NCBI GenBank assembly: GCA_028868395.1
Contig: JAGWUO010000111.1
Span: 1-5,023 of the forward strand
Source: Cytophagales bacterium
GTDB taxonomy: Bacteria > Bacteroidota > Bacteroidia > Cytophagales > Spirosomataceae
Reading direction: 5' to 3'
DNA: 5,023 nucleotides
In this document: piece by piece, positions 1-5,023 of the stretch
Position numbering within the stretch: position 1 is the first letter of the stretch
Layout of the letters: each line of letters starts with the position of its first letter
Notes under the pieces: generated by a model
What the model saw: only the letters and a program-made list of their open reading frames with translations
Databases searched by the model: none
Told to the model about the DNA's origin: nothing
Made by a program: the position numbers and the translations under genes

Positions 1-528
1 TTAGGTCAGGCGAAACCAGATCCTACGACGGGTAAATACAAATTAGTCCTTCCTTATGGAAAGAATTATGGAATTACGGCGAAGGCTAAAGGTCTAATTC
101 CTACTTCTACTAACTTGGATTTGACGACGGCGCGAGGGCGTTATTTGGAATTAGATGACCGCGATTTATCCATGGTGCCACTCGTGAAAGGAAATACCGC
201 GACAATAAATAACTTGTTCTTTGACTTGGGCAAGGCGACTTTAAAGCCTGAGTCCGAGCCGGAATTGAAGCGTATTTTACAGGTGATGAAAGAGAATACA
301 GCTTTGGTCATTGAAATCAGTGGGCATACGGATAATACGGGATCGGATGAGATCAATAATAAATTATCATTAGAGCGGGCGAACGCGGTGAGGGAAAACC
401 TCTTGAAAGGGGGGATTGATCAAGCAAGGATTAAAACGAAAGGCTACGGTAAGTCGAAACCCAAGGCGGATAATGCTACCGAGGAAGGACGCCAAATCAA
501 TCGCCGCGTAGAAATAGAAATTTTATAA
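1..528 (+). CDS. OmpA-family outer-membrane/peptidoglycan-binding protein, 3' part (5' end outside window)
   Basis: The frame is open from the first base, so the gene starts upstream. A TTG at 115 could be read as a start but lies mid-domain. The visible 175 residues have two parts. Residues 1 to about 50 (PDPTTGKYKLVLPYGKNYG and following) look like the end of a carboxypeptidase-regulatory-like beta-sandwich. Residues about 65-175 form an OmpA C-terminal domain: FFDLGKATL (73-81), GHTDNTG (108-114), LSLERA (122-127) and a terminal EEGRQINRRVEIEIL. In this family the Asp of HTD (D111) and the Arg of LSLERA (R126) bind diaminopimelate of peptidoglycan, so the protein should tether the envelope to the cell wall in the periplasm. 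Bacteroidota proteins of this type often carry PD40/beta-propeller repeats further N-terminal; that part is not visible. The gene stops one base before recJ, which suggests a shared transcript. The domain call is secure; the exact role is unknown. Confidence 0.9.
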   Translation, partial: LGQAKPDPTTGKYKLVLPYGKNYGITAKAKGLIPTSTNLDLTTARGRYLELDDRDLSMVPLVKGNTATINNLFFDLGKATLKPESEPELKRILQVMKENTALVIEISGHTDNTGSDEINNKLSLERANAVRENLLKGGIDQARIKTKGYGKSKPKADNATEEGRQINRRVEIEIL

Positions 529-529
529 G

Positions 530-2266
530 ATGGAGCCAAAAAAGAATTGGAAATACGTGCCCGTACCGCCGGCAGCGGAGGTGGAGGCATTAGGGGAGGC
601 TTTGGGCTTAAAGAATCCCTATTTTTTGTCTTTACTCGTGTCACGAGGGATCAAGACTTTCCAAGAAGTAAAGGACTTCATGGTTCCAGAGATTAGCCAG
701 TTGCATGACCCTTTCCTGATGAAGGATATGGACAAAGCGGTGGAGCGCCTTGGACTTGCCCTAGAATCTGGAGAGAAAATCCTGATTTACGGTGATTATG
801 ATGTGGACGGTACGACGGCGGTAACGTTAGTCTATAGTTATCTCGCAGGTATTTTAGGCGCGGATTGCGACTACTATATTCCGGATCGCTATGCGGAAGG
901 CTATGGCGTATCGCAGGCAGGTATTCAGTATGCTTTAGATAACAATTATACCCTCATCATTTCTCTTGACTGCGGGATCAAAGCCCACGAACGCGTGGCT
1001 TGGTGCAACGAAAATGGGATTGATTTTATCGTCTGTGATCACCACCTACCGGAGGCAACTATTCCAGATGCAGTCGCGGTTTTAGATCCTAAAAGAAAAG
1101 ATTGTCCTTACCCCTTCAAAGAATTGACAGGTGCCGGCGTCGGCTTTAAGTTGATGATGGCTTTTGCCATTGCGAATGACCTAGAACTAGATCCTTTGTG
1201 GGAATCGGTAGATCTTTTGGCCTGCAGTATCGCAGCGGATATTGTGCCGATGAATGGGGAGAACCGAGTTTTGGCCTTTTTTGGTTTAGCTAAATTAGGG
1301 TCCAATCCAAGTCCCGGACTTGCTTACCTTTTGAAAAAGGCGAAGAAAAAAGCGCCCATCCAAATCTCCGATATCGTCTTCTCTATTTCACCTATCATTA
1401 ATGCAGCCGGCCGAATGGACCATGCGCATGGAGCGGTGAAATTGATGTTAGCCGCTGATGATCAAGAGGCGGAGGCGCTGGCGGAAGCTGTGATTCAACA
1501 GAATCTGGATCGCCGGGTAGTGGAGAAGGAGATTGTGTCGCAGGCTTTGGCGATGTTTGAAGGGAATGATTTTTTACTCTCAGCACGTAGCACGGTGCTA
1601 TTTAATCCGGCCTGGCATAAAGGAGTGGTGGGAATTGTGGCGAGCAAGATTCAGGACCAGTATTTTAGGCCTACGATTATTTTAACCGAATCACACGGTC
1701 AATTAGTGGGCTCCGCCCGTTCCGTTCGAGGTTTTGATGTGCACCATGCGTTAGAGGAATGTGCTGATTTGCTGGAGCAGTTTGGTGGGCACACGCATGC
1801 AGCGGGCTTGCACTTGAAACCGGAGAATTTGCAGGCATTCATTGAAAAATTCGAACGAATCGCACAGGAAGGGTTAGCGAATATATCGCCTAAGGCGGAT
1901 TTGCCTGTTGATTTGCAGCTTCCACTAGAGGCTTTGAGTTTGTCCTTTTATGATAAACTATTGGTTCGCTTGTCTCCTTATGGGCCAGGTAATATGTTGC
2001 CTAATTTTGTTTCAGGGCCTGTTTTCGTGACAAAGAGTCCTTTTGTTATGAAGGAGGAGCACTTGAAAATTTATGTGGGTTCCACGCCTGACGAGCGAGG
2101 ATTAGAGGTGGTTGGATTTGGGATGAAGGCTGATTTTTATGAGGGATTATGCGCCGCCTATGAGCAGCGATTACCCATCAAATTAGTCTATCACTTAGAG
2201 GTAAATGAGTATTTAGGGAATCGCACTTTGCAATTACGCGCGCTAGATTTTGCATCATTCAATTAA
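530..2266 (+). CDS. recJ: Single-stranded-DNA-specific 5'-3' exonuclease RecJ
   Basis: RecJ degrades single-stranded DNA 5' to 3' in the cytoplasm, acting in RecF-type recombination, mismatch repair and base-excision repair. The 578-residue product is near the usual length (E. coli RecJ is about 577) and all landmarks are present. The DHH phosphoesterase part has GDYDVDGTTA (88-97), SLDCG (145-149), CDHH (169-172), LTGAGVGFKL (199-208), AADIVPM (235-241) and NAAGRMDHA (291-299). The aspartates and histidines of these motifs hold the two catalytic metal ions in the family. The DHHA1 part has GVVGIVASK (365-373), GSARS (394-398) and FGGHTHAAG (418-426). The last roughly 120 residues match the RecJ OB-fold that grips DNA. 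The ATG at 530 is one base after the upstream OmpA-family stop, has no Shine-Dalgarno, and gives the normal N-terminus, so expression probably depends on read-through and translational coupling. No damage or missing catalytic residue is seen. Confidence 0.97.
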   Translation: MEPKKNWKYVPVPPAAEVEALGEALGLKNPYFLSLLVSRGIKTFQEVKDFMVPEISQLHDPFLMKDMDKAVERLGLALESGEKILIYGDYDVDGTTAVTLVYSYLAGILGADCDYYIPDRYAEGYGVSQAGIQYALDNNYTLIISLDCGIKAHERVAWCNENGIDFIVCDHHLPEATIPDAVAVLDPKRKDCPYPFKELTGAGVGFKLMMAFAIANDLELDPLWESVDLLACSIAADIVPMNGENRVLAFFGLAKLGSNPSPGLAYLLKKAKKKAPIQISDIVFSISPIINAAGRMDHAHGAVKLMLAADDQEAEALAEAVIQQNLDRRVVEKEIVSQALAMFEGNDFLLSARSTVLFNPAWHKGVVGIVASKIQDQYFRPTIILTESHGQLVGSARSVRGFDVHHALEECADLLEQFGGHTHAAGLHLKPENLQAFIEKFERIAQEGLANISPKADLPVDLQLPLEALSLSFYDKLLVRLSPYGPGNMLPNFVSGPVFVTKSPFVMKEEHLKIYVGSTPDERGLEVVGFGMKADFYEGLCAAYEQRLPIKLVYHLEVNEYLGNRTLQLRALDFASFN

Positions 2267-2280
2267 TAATTATAATTTTA
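2248..2280 (+). promoter_or_regulatory. Possible Bacteroidota-type promoter for the DoxX-like gene
   Basis: TTTTG at 2248-2252 and TAATTTTA at 2273-2280 are separated by 20 bases. They resemble the Bacteroidota primary-sigma consensus (a TTTG element near -33 and TAnnTTTG near -7), with a mismatch at the last base of the -7 box. The upstream box lies inside the last codons of recJ. The 36-bp gap is very A/T-rich, so a chance match is quite possible. A start site here would give a leader of roughly 15-20 bases. Confidence 0.3.
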
Positions 2281-2302
2281 GCCATAACCAAAAAACTTAC
2301 GT

Positions 2303-2668
2303 ATGAAAAAAGTACTTGATTTGTTGCCCTCAGTTCTTGTGGGAGCCCTGTTCTTATTCGGAGGATTGAACTTCTTCTTTAATTTCGTTGCTCAACCACC
2401 TATGACAGGAGATGCCGGCGCATTTATGGGAGTATTGTTCTCTTCAGGTATTCTGAAGGTGATTAAAGTCTTAGAAGTAGTGGGTGGAGCCTTGATTTTA
2501 TTTCCAGGCAAACGCGCATTAGGTCTAACGATCCTAGCTCCTATTACGGTGAATATCTTGTTGTTTGAATTGTGCTTAGCACATCAACCAGGCGTAGGTA
2601 TCGCATTAACGGTATTATCTGCCATTATTGCCTACCAAGAAAAAGATAAATTCAAGGCTTTATTGTAA
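2303..2668 (+). CDS. DoxX-like small integral membrane protein
   Basis: The 121-residue product is strongly hydrophobic, with four likely membrane helices at about residues 7-29, 48-67, 71-91 and 96-111. The pattern GALFLFGGLNFFFNF, then PPM and GAFMGVLFSSG, then a second-helix KVLEVVGGALIL and LAPITVNILLFE is typical of the DoxX/DoxD-like superfamily. Length and topology fit that family. Its members sit in the cytoplasmic membrane and mostly lack an assigned biochemical role; some are linked to redox or oxidative-stress complexes, but nothing here shows that. There is no cleavable signal peptide beyond the first helix. The ATG at 2303 follows A-rich sequence with no Shine-Dalgarno and is 36 bp after the recJ stop, so it may be read from recJ or from its own promoter. 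Its last 9 bases overlap the 3' end of thrC on the other strand, and a strong terminator follows 22 bases after its stop. Confidence 0.85.
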   Translation: MKKVLDLLPSVLVGALFLFGGLNFFFNFVAQPPMTGDAGAFMGVLFSSGILKVIKVLEVVGGALILFPGKRALGLTILAPITVNILLFELCLAHQPGVGIALTVLSAIIAYQEKDKFKALL

Positions 2669-2683
2669 TAAATAGGCCTTGAA
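2637..2683 (-). terminator. Candidate intrinsic terminator of the gcvT-comB-thrC transcript, inside the DoxX-like gene's 3' end
   Basis: The arms TTCAAGGC (2651-2658) and GCCTTGAA (2676-2683) are perfect 8-bp inverted repeats. The 17-base loop holds a second pair, TTTATT (2659-2664) and AATAAA (2667-2672), which extends the stem past a 3-base bulge (2673-2675). On the minus strand the hairpin is followed by TTTATCTTTTTCTT (2650 down to 2637), a T-rich tract suited to termination. On the plus strand no T-tract follows. The stop codons of both convergent genes lie in the inner stem and loop. The tract is interrupted by A and C, so it may be weaker than the opposing terminator. Confidence 0.6.
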
Positions 2684-3964
2684 ATCAGCGAAGTCCGTCC
2701 CCATGGGGATGGACTTTTTTGTTTTGTCCAAGAGTTCCGCTAATCGCGCAGGCACTGGAACAGAAACGCCTAACGTTCCTTCCACGGTAGGTAAGAATTT
2801 CGCATAATGGGCCGTAGACAATAAAATTCCCGTCATTTCGCCTGGATATTCAGCCGCATATTGTTGTAATCCATCGTAGGCAACGGCCGTGTGTGGACAC
2901 ATCACATAACCAGTACGTGCAAACACATCCGCCATGATCTCCTGTGTTTTTTGATCATCGGTATAATAACCTTTAATAATCTCGCGCACGTGTGACCATT
3001 CGTCACCTGCTAGTAAACGCATGCGAATGAAGTTTGACGGGCTACCCACATCCATGGCATTGGATAACGTTTCCACAGAGGCTACAGGCTTATATTCTCC
3101 AGTACGCAGGTAATCTGCCACTGGGTGGTTTTCATTACAAGAAGCAACGAATGCTTTTACTGGAAGACCCATTCGATAGGCCATCAATCCGGCGCTTAGG
3201 TTTCCAAAATTTCCAGATGGTACACTAAATACCACCGGTGCGTTCAAGCCTTTCTTTTTCGCTTGCGCATAAGCTGCGAAGTAATAGAAAGACTGCGGAA
3301 TTAACCGAGAAATGTTAATGGAATTAGCAGACGCTAAATCGAAAGCGGCGCGTAGTTCTTCGTCGAGGAAGGCTTGTTTGACTAATCTTTGGCAATCATC
3401 AAATGTTCCGTCTATTTCTAAGGCGGTCACATTTCCACCCAAGGTCGTCAATTGCTTCTCCTGAATATCGGATACCTTTCCAGTAGGATATAAAATGGTG
3501 ACCGAGATCCCCGGCGTGTTATAAAAACCTTGCGCTACCGCACCGCCCGTGTCACCTGAAGTAGCCACCAAAATGCGGATTTCACGTTTCGATTTCAACA
3601 AATAATGGGACATGATCGCGGCCATAAAGCGCGCGCCAAAATCCTTAAAGGCCATCGAAGGACCGTGAAATAATTCCAACACTTCCGTCCCCGGCTCTAG
3701 AGAGACAATAGGCGCCTCGAAAGTCATCGATTGATCAATGATCTTCTTAATCTCCGCAGACGAAAGGCTATCTCCGAGCAAATTTTCGCACACCGCGATC
3801 GCAATTTCTGGCAAGGTGCGGTCCTGTATCGTTTCGAAAAACGATGCCGGCAATGGTTTGATTTCGGTAGGCATATACAAGCCATTGTCCGGGGGAAGAC
3901 CACGGAAAATAGCCTCTTCTAGGCTTACATTAGGACTTTTGTGCTCGGTGCTATATAATATCAT
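2660..3964 (-). CDS. thrC: Threonine synthase (pyridoxal-phosphate enzyme)
   Basis: ThrC converts O-phosphohomoserine and water to threonine and phosphate, the last step of threonine synthesis, in the cytoplasm. The 434-residue product has the family's N-terminal segment YSTEHKSPNVSLEEAIFRG with PDNGLYMP (25-32), the PLP-lysine motif HGPSMAFKDFG (100-110, Lys107 predicted to form the Schiff base), SGDTGGA (136-142), the phosphate-cup loop VPSGNFGN (248-255), SNAMDVGSPSNF (301-312) and CPHTAVAY (356-363). The C-terminal STAHYAKF (383-390) has Tyr where I recall Pro being usual (TAHPAKF). The ATG shares four bases with the comB stop (ATGA), so translation is probably coupled. It is the last gene of the gcvT-comB-thrC run, and no thrA or thrB lies beside it within the window. 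Cysteate synthases share this fold, but the motifs favour an ordinary threonine synthase. Confidence 0.94.
   Translation of the reverse strand: MILYSTEHKSPNVSLEEAIFRGLPPDNGLYMPTEIKPLPASFFETIQDRTLPEIAIAVCENLLGDSLSSAEIKKIIDQSMTFEAPIVSLEPGTEVLELFHGPSMAFKDFGARFMAAIMSHYLLKSKREIRILVATSGDTGGAVAQGFYNTPGISVTILYPTGKVSDIQEKQLTTLGGNVTALEIDGTFDDCQRLVKQAFLDEELRAAFDLASANSINISRLIPQSFYYFAAYAQAKKKGLNAPVVFSVPSGNFGNLSAGLMAYRMGLPVKAFVASCNENHPVADYLRTGEYKPVASVETLSNAMDVGSPSNFIRMRLLAGDEWSHVREIIKGYYTDDQKTQEIMADVFARTGYVMCPHTAVAYDGLQQYAAEYPGEMTGILLSTAHYAKFLPTVEGTLGVSVPVPARLAELLDKTKKSIPMGTDFADFKAYLLQ
2691..2725 (+). terminator. Strong intrinsic terminator of the plus-strand block, inside thrC coding sequence
   Basis: AAGTCCGTCCCC (2691-2702) pairs with GGGGATGGACTT (2705-2716). 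With a CATG tetraloop this gives 11 pairs, all standard except one G-U (2697 with 2710). It runs straight into six T at 2715-2720 and, after one G, four more T at 2722-2725. The hairpin starts 22 bases after the DoxX-like stop codon. The same bases encode KKSIPMGTDF near the C-terminus of ThrC on the other strand. Read on the minus strand there is no T-tract and the G-U becomes a C-A mismatch, so thrC transcription should pass. Confidence 0.85.
3961..3964 (-). other. ATGA stop/start overlap coupling comB to thrC
   Basis: Read on the minus strand, the thrC ATG (3964-3962) overlaps the comB TGA (3963-3961). The sequence just before it, CCTAAGATTAGT, has no Shine-Dalgarno at normal distance; a GGAG lies about 20 bases upstream, too far to serve. 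Ribosomes finishing comB most likely re-initiate on thrC. Confidence 0.8.
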
Positions 3965-4665
3965 ACTAATCTTAGGGCATCTCCTTCCAGTTTAGGAAGT
4001 ACAGAATACCGATCAAATTCAAGGCAAAATGCGATATCTTTTTCAATACCTAGACCTAATAAGCGGTTCACGTGGGAAGAATTCTTCACCGCCGTTAACA
4101 AGTCATTAGATGCGAGGTTATAGTGTTTCCAGGCCATCAAAGCGGCATCGTCCGCCACTTCATATTCGCCCGTTAAGGCGTCAATTAAGGCGCCCGCAAA
4201 CAAGGTGTCTTCTAAATTCGGTTTCCCTTTCCAGCCCGCACACACCACTAAAGCGTTTCCGTTCCAGGCTTTCAAAGCGTCCGCTACTCGGGAAATATTT
4301 AAGAATGCTCCCACATAAACGGCAGGCGCACTGCTCGACCGACGGATAGCCACTGTGCCGTTCGTGGTGGTGACGCAAATTTTCGCCCCTTTCACCTTTT
4401 CTACTTGATAGGAAAAAGGAGAATTATCGAAATCGAATCCCGCTGGGGTAATCCCGTTGCGTTCCGCCGCCGTCAAATAACCTTTTGCGCCATATTGCTG
4501 ACAAAGTTCCACTTCTTCTACGGGAACAATCTCCGATGCTCCACTCGCAAAAGCAGTCACCATGCAGGAAGTCGCGCGGAAAATATCCACCACAACCACC
4601 GCTACGGCAGATAAATCATATAAATGGATCAAGTCCGGCGATAAACAGACGTCGATTTTCTTCAT
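3961..4665 (-). CDS. comB: 2-phosphosulfolactate phosphatase family protein (ComB)
   Basis: ComB-family enzymes are Mg2+-dependent acid phosphatases that turn 2-phosphosulfolactate into sulfolactate and phosphate. This was defined in methanogen coenzyme M synthesis, but homologues are widespread in bacteria without coenzyme M. The 234-residue product matches the family along its length: VVVVDIFRATS (23-33), TAAERNG (65-71), GFDFDNSP (76-83), TTTNGT (99-104), GAFLN (119-123), VCAG followed by NLEDTLFAGA (141-159) and the C-terminal KDIAFCLEFDRYSVLPKL (209-226). The conserved Asp, Arg, Glu and Asn of these blocks form the active site in the family, and none appears lost. The ATG at 4665 is one base after the gcvT stop and there is no Shine-Dalgarno; the 3' end overlaps thrC by four bases. 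The true substrate here is unproven: possibilities are sulfolactate metabolism or another phosphorylated hydroxy acid. Family membership is firm, physiological role open. Confidence 0.92.
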   Translation of the reverse strand: MKKIDVCLSPDLIHLYDLSAVAVVVVDIFRATSCMVTAFASGASEIVPVEEVELCQQYGAKGYLTAAERNGITPAGFDFDNSPFSYQVEKVKGAKICVTTTNGTVAIRRSSSAPAVYVGAFLNISRVADALKAWNGNALVVCAGWKGKPNLEDTLFAGALIDALTGEYEVADDAALMAWKHYNLASNDLLTAVKNSSHVNRLLGLGIEKDIAFCLEFDRYSVLPKLEGDALRLV

Positions 4666-4666
4666 T

Positions 4667-5023
4667 TTATAAGAACGGTAATTTTACGATTTCGGCTTTC
4701 ACCGCTTTGTCACGAATCGAAATAAAAATCTCAGTTCCAACGTGCTTCGTACTCACATAACCCATCCCGATACCTTTGGATAAAGAAGGCGATTGTGTGC
4801 CAGAAGTGACTTCGCCTATTGTCTCGCCAGCCGCGTTTAAAATCGGATAATGTTGTCGAGGAATACCGCGGTCGATCATTTCGAAGCCGACTAATTTTTT
4901 CGAAGGACCGTTCGCTTTGATCGCAGCGTGGTGGTCTTTCATAATGAAATCTTTGTTGAATGAGGTGATCCAGCCTAGGCCAGCCTCGATGGGTGACGTC
5001 GTGTCATCGATATCGTGTCCGTA
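4667..5023 (-). CDS. gcvT: Aminomethyltransferase, glycine cleavage T-protein, C-terminal part (5' end outside window)
   Basis: The T-protein takes the aminomethyl group from the lipoylated H-protein, passes the methylene to tetrahydrofolate and releases ammonia, in the cytoplasm. The frame is open to the window edge, leaving the last 118 residues, roughly one third of the usual 360. They begin with YGHDIDDTTSPIEAGLGW, the end of the folate-binding GCV_T domain. The C-terminal GCV_T_C barrel follows, with KKLVGFEM, RGIPR (52-56), GEVTSGTQSPSLSKGIGMGYV (from residue 70) and the closing IVKLPFL. An internal Met at 4942-4940 is not a start, since family sequence continues upstream of it. The stop is one base before comB, so gcvT leads the gcvT-comB-thrC run. 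No disruption is seen. Confidence 0.95.
   Translation of the reverse strand, partial: YGHDIDDTTSPIEAGLGWITSFNKDFIMKDHHAAIKANGPSKKLVGFEMIDRGIPRQHYPILNAAGETIGEVTSGTQSPSLSKGIGMGYVSTKHVGTEIFISIRDKAVKAEIVKLPFL

Noticed and set aside
115..528. A separate 137-residue gene starting at TTG 115
   Set aside because: The same frame is open to base 1 and encodes family-like sequence upstream, so this is the tail of a longer OmpA-family gene.
444..644. Minus-strand reading frame across the OmpA-recJ junction
   Set aside because: Proline-rich shadow of two convincing plus-strand genes, with no support of its own.
1588..1600. Perfect short palindrome TAGCAC-G-GTGCTA in recJ
   Set aside because: The arms are only 6 bp, it is inside conserved coding sequence and has no T-tract; chance is sufficient.
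3969..3988. GGAG-like ribosome binding site for thrC
   Set aside because: It is about 20 bases before the ATG, too far to act; re-initiation through the ATGA overlap explains the start better.
3738..3995. Plus-strand 85-residue reading frame opposite thrC
   Set aside because: It lies antisense to the well-conserved N-terminus of ThrC, has no recognisable domain and no promoter; it is a shadow of the real gene.
4485..4760. Plus-strand 91-residue reading frame opposite comB and gcvT
   Set aside because: It spans the junction of two real genes on the other strand, has a low-complexity basic composition and resembles no known family.
4667..4942. A stand-alone 91-residue gene starting at the ATG at 4942
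   Set aside because: GcvT sequence (YGHDIDDTTSPIEAGLGW) continues in frame upstream to the window edge; the Met is internal.

Overview
The window is almost wholly coding and carries six genes in two converging blocks. It most likely comes from a member of the Bacteroidota. The evidence is a truncated envelope protein combining a carboxypeptidase-regulatory-like segment with an OmpA domain (a common Bacteroidota arrangement), the absence of clear Shine-Dalgarno motifs before any visible start codon, A/T-rich sequence in front of starts, and the overall style of the proteins. A Cytophagales-type organism would fit, but this is a guess from memory, not a computed placement.

Plus-strand block (1 to about 2725): the 3' end of an OmpA-family gene, then recJ one base after its stop (single-stranded-DNA 5'-3' exonuclease of recombination and repair), then after a 36-bp A/T-rich gap a small four-helix DoxX-like membrane protein. 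Minus-strand block (5023 down to about 2637): the 3' part of gcvT (glycine cleavage T-protein), then comB (2-phosphosulfolactate phosphatase family) one base later, then thrC (threonine synthase) overlapping comB by four bases (ATGA). The minus block looks like one translationally coupled transcript of amino-acid, one-carbon and sulfonate metabolism. The largest intergenic gap is 36 bp, so no stretch over 300 bases lacks a gene.

The most interesting structure is the convergent junction near 2640-2725. The doxX-like gene and thrC overlap tail to tail by 9 bp. The sequence predicts two opposed intrinsic terminators, each lying largely inside the coding sequence of the opposite gene. A hairpin with a T-tract at 2691-2725 would stop plus-strand transcription and is written in thrC codons. 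A palindrome at 2651-2683 with a T-rich tract reading leftward would stop thrC transcription and its tract is written in doxX-like codons. The palindrome is in frame on both strands, so the two unrelated proteins end in nearly the same peptide (FKALL and FKAYLLQ).

I found no mobile element, CRISPR array, RNA gene, defence system or clearly new multi-gene system. The remaining speculative point is the tight coupling of comB with a threonine-synthase-fold enzyme, a fold that in some organisms makes cysteate for sulfonate metabolism.
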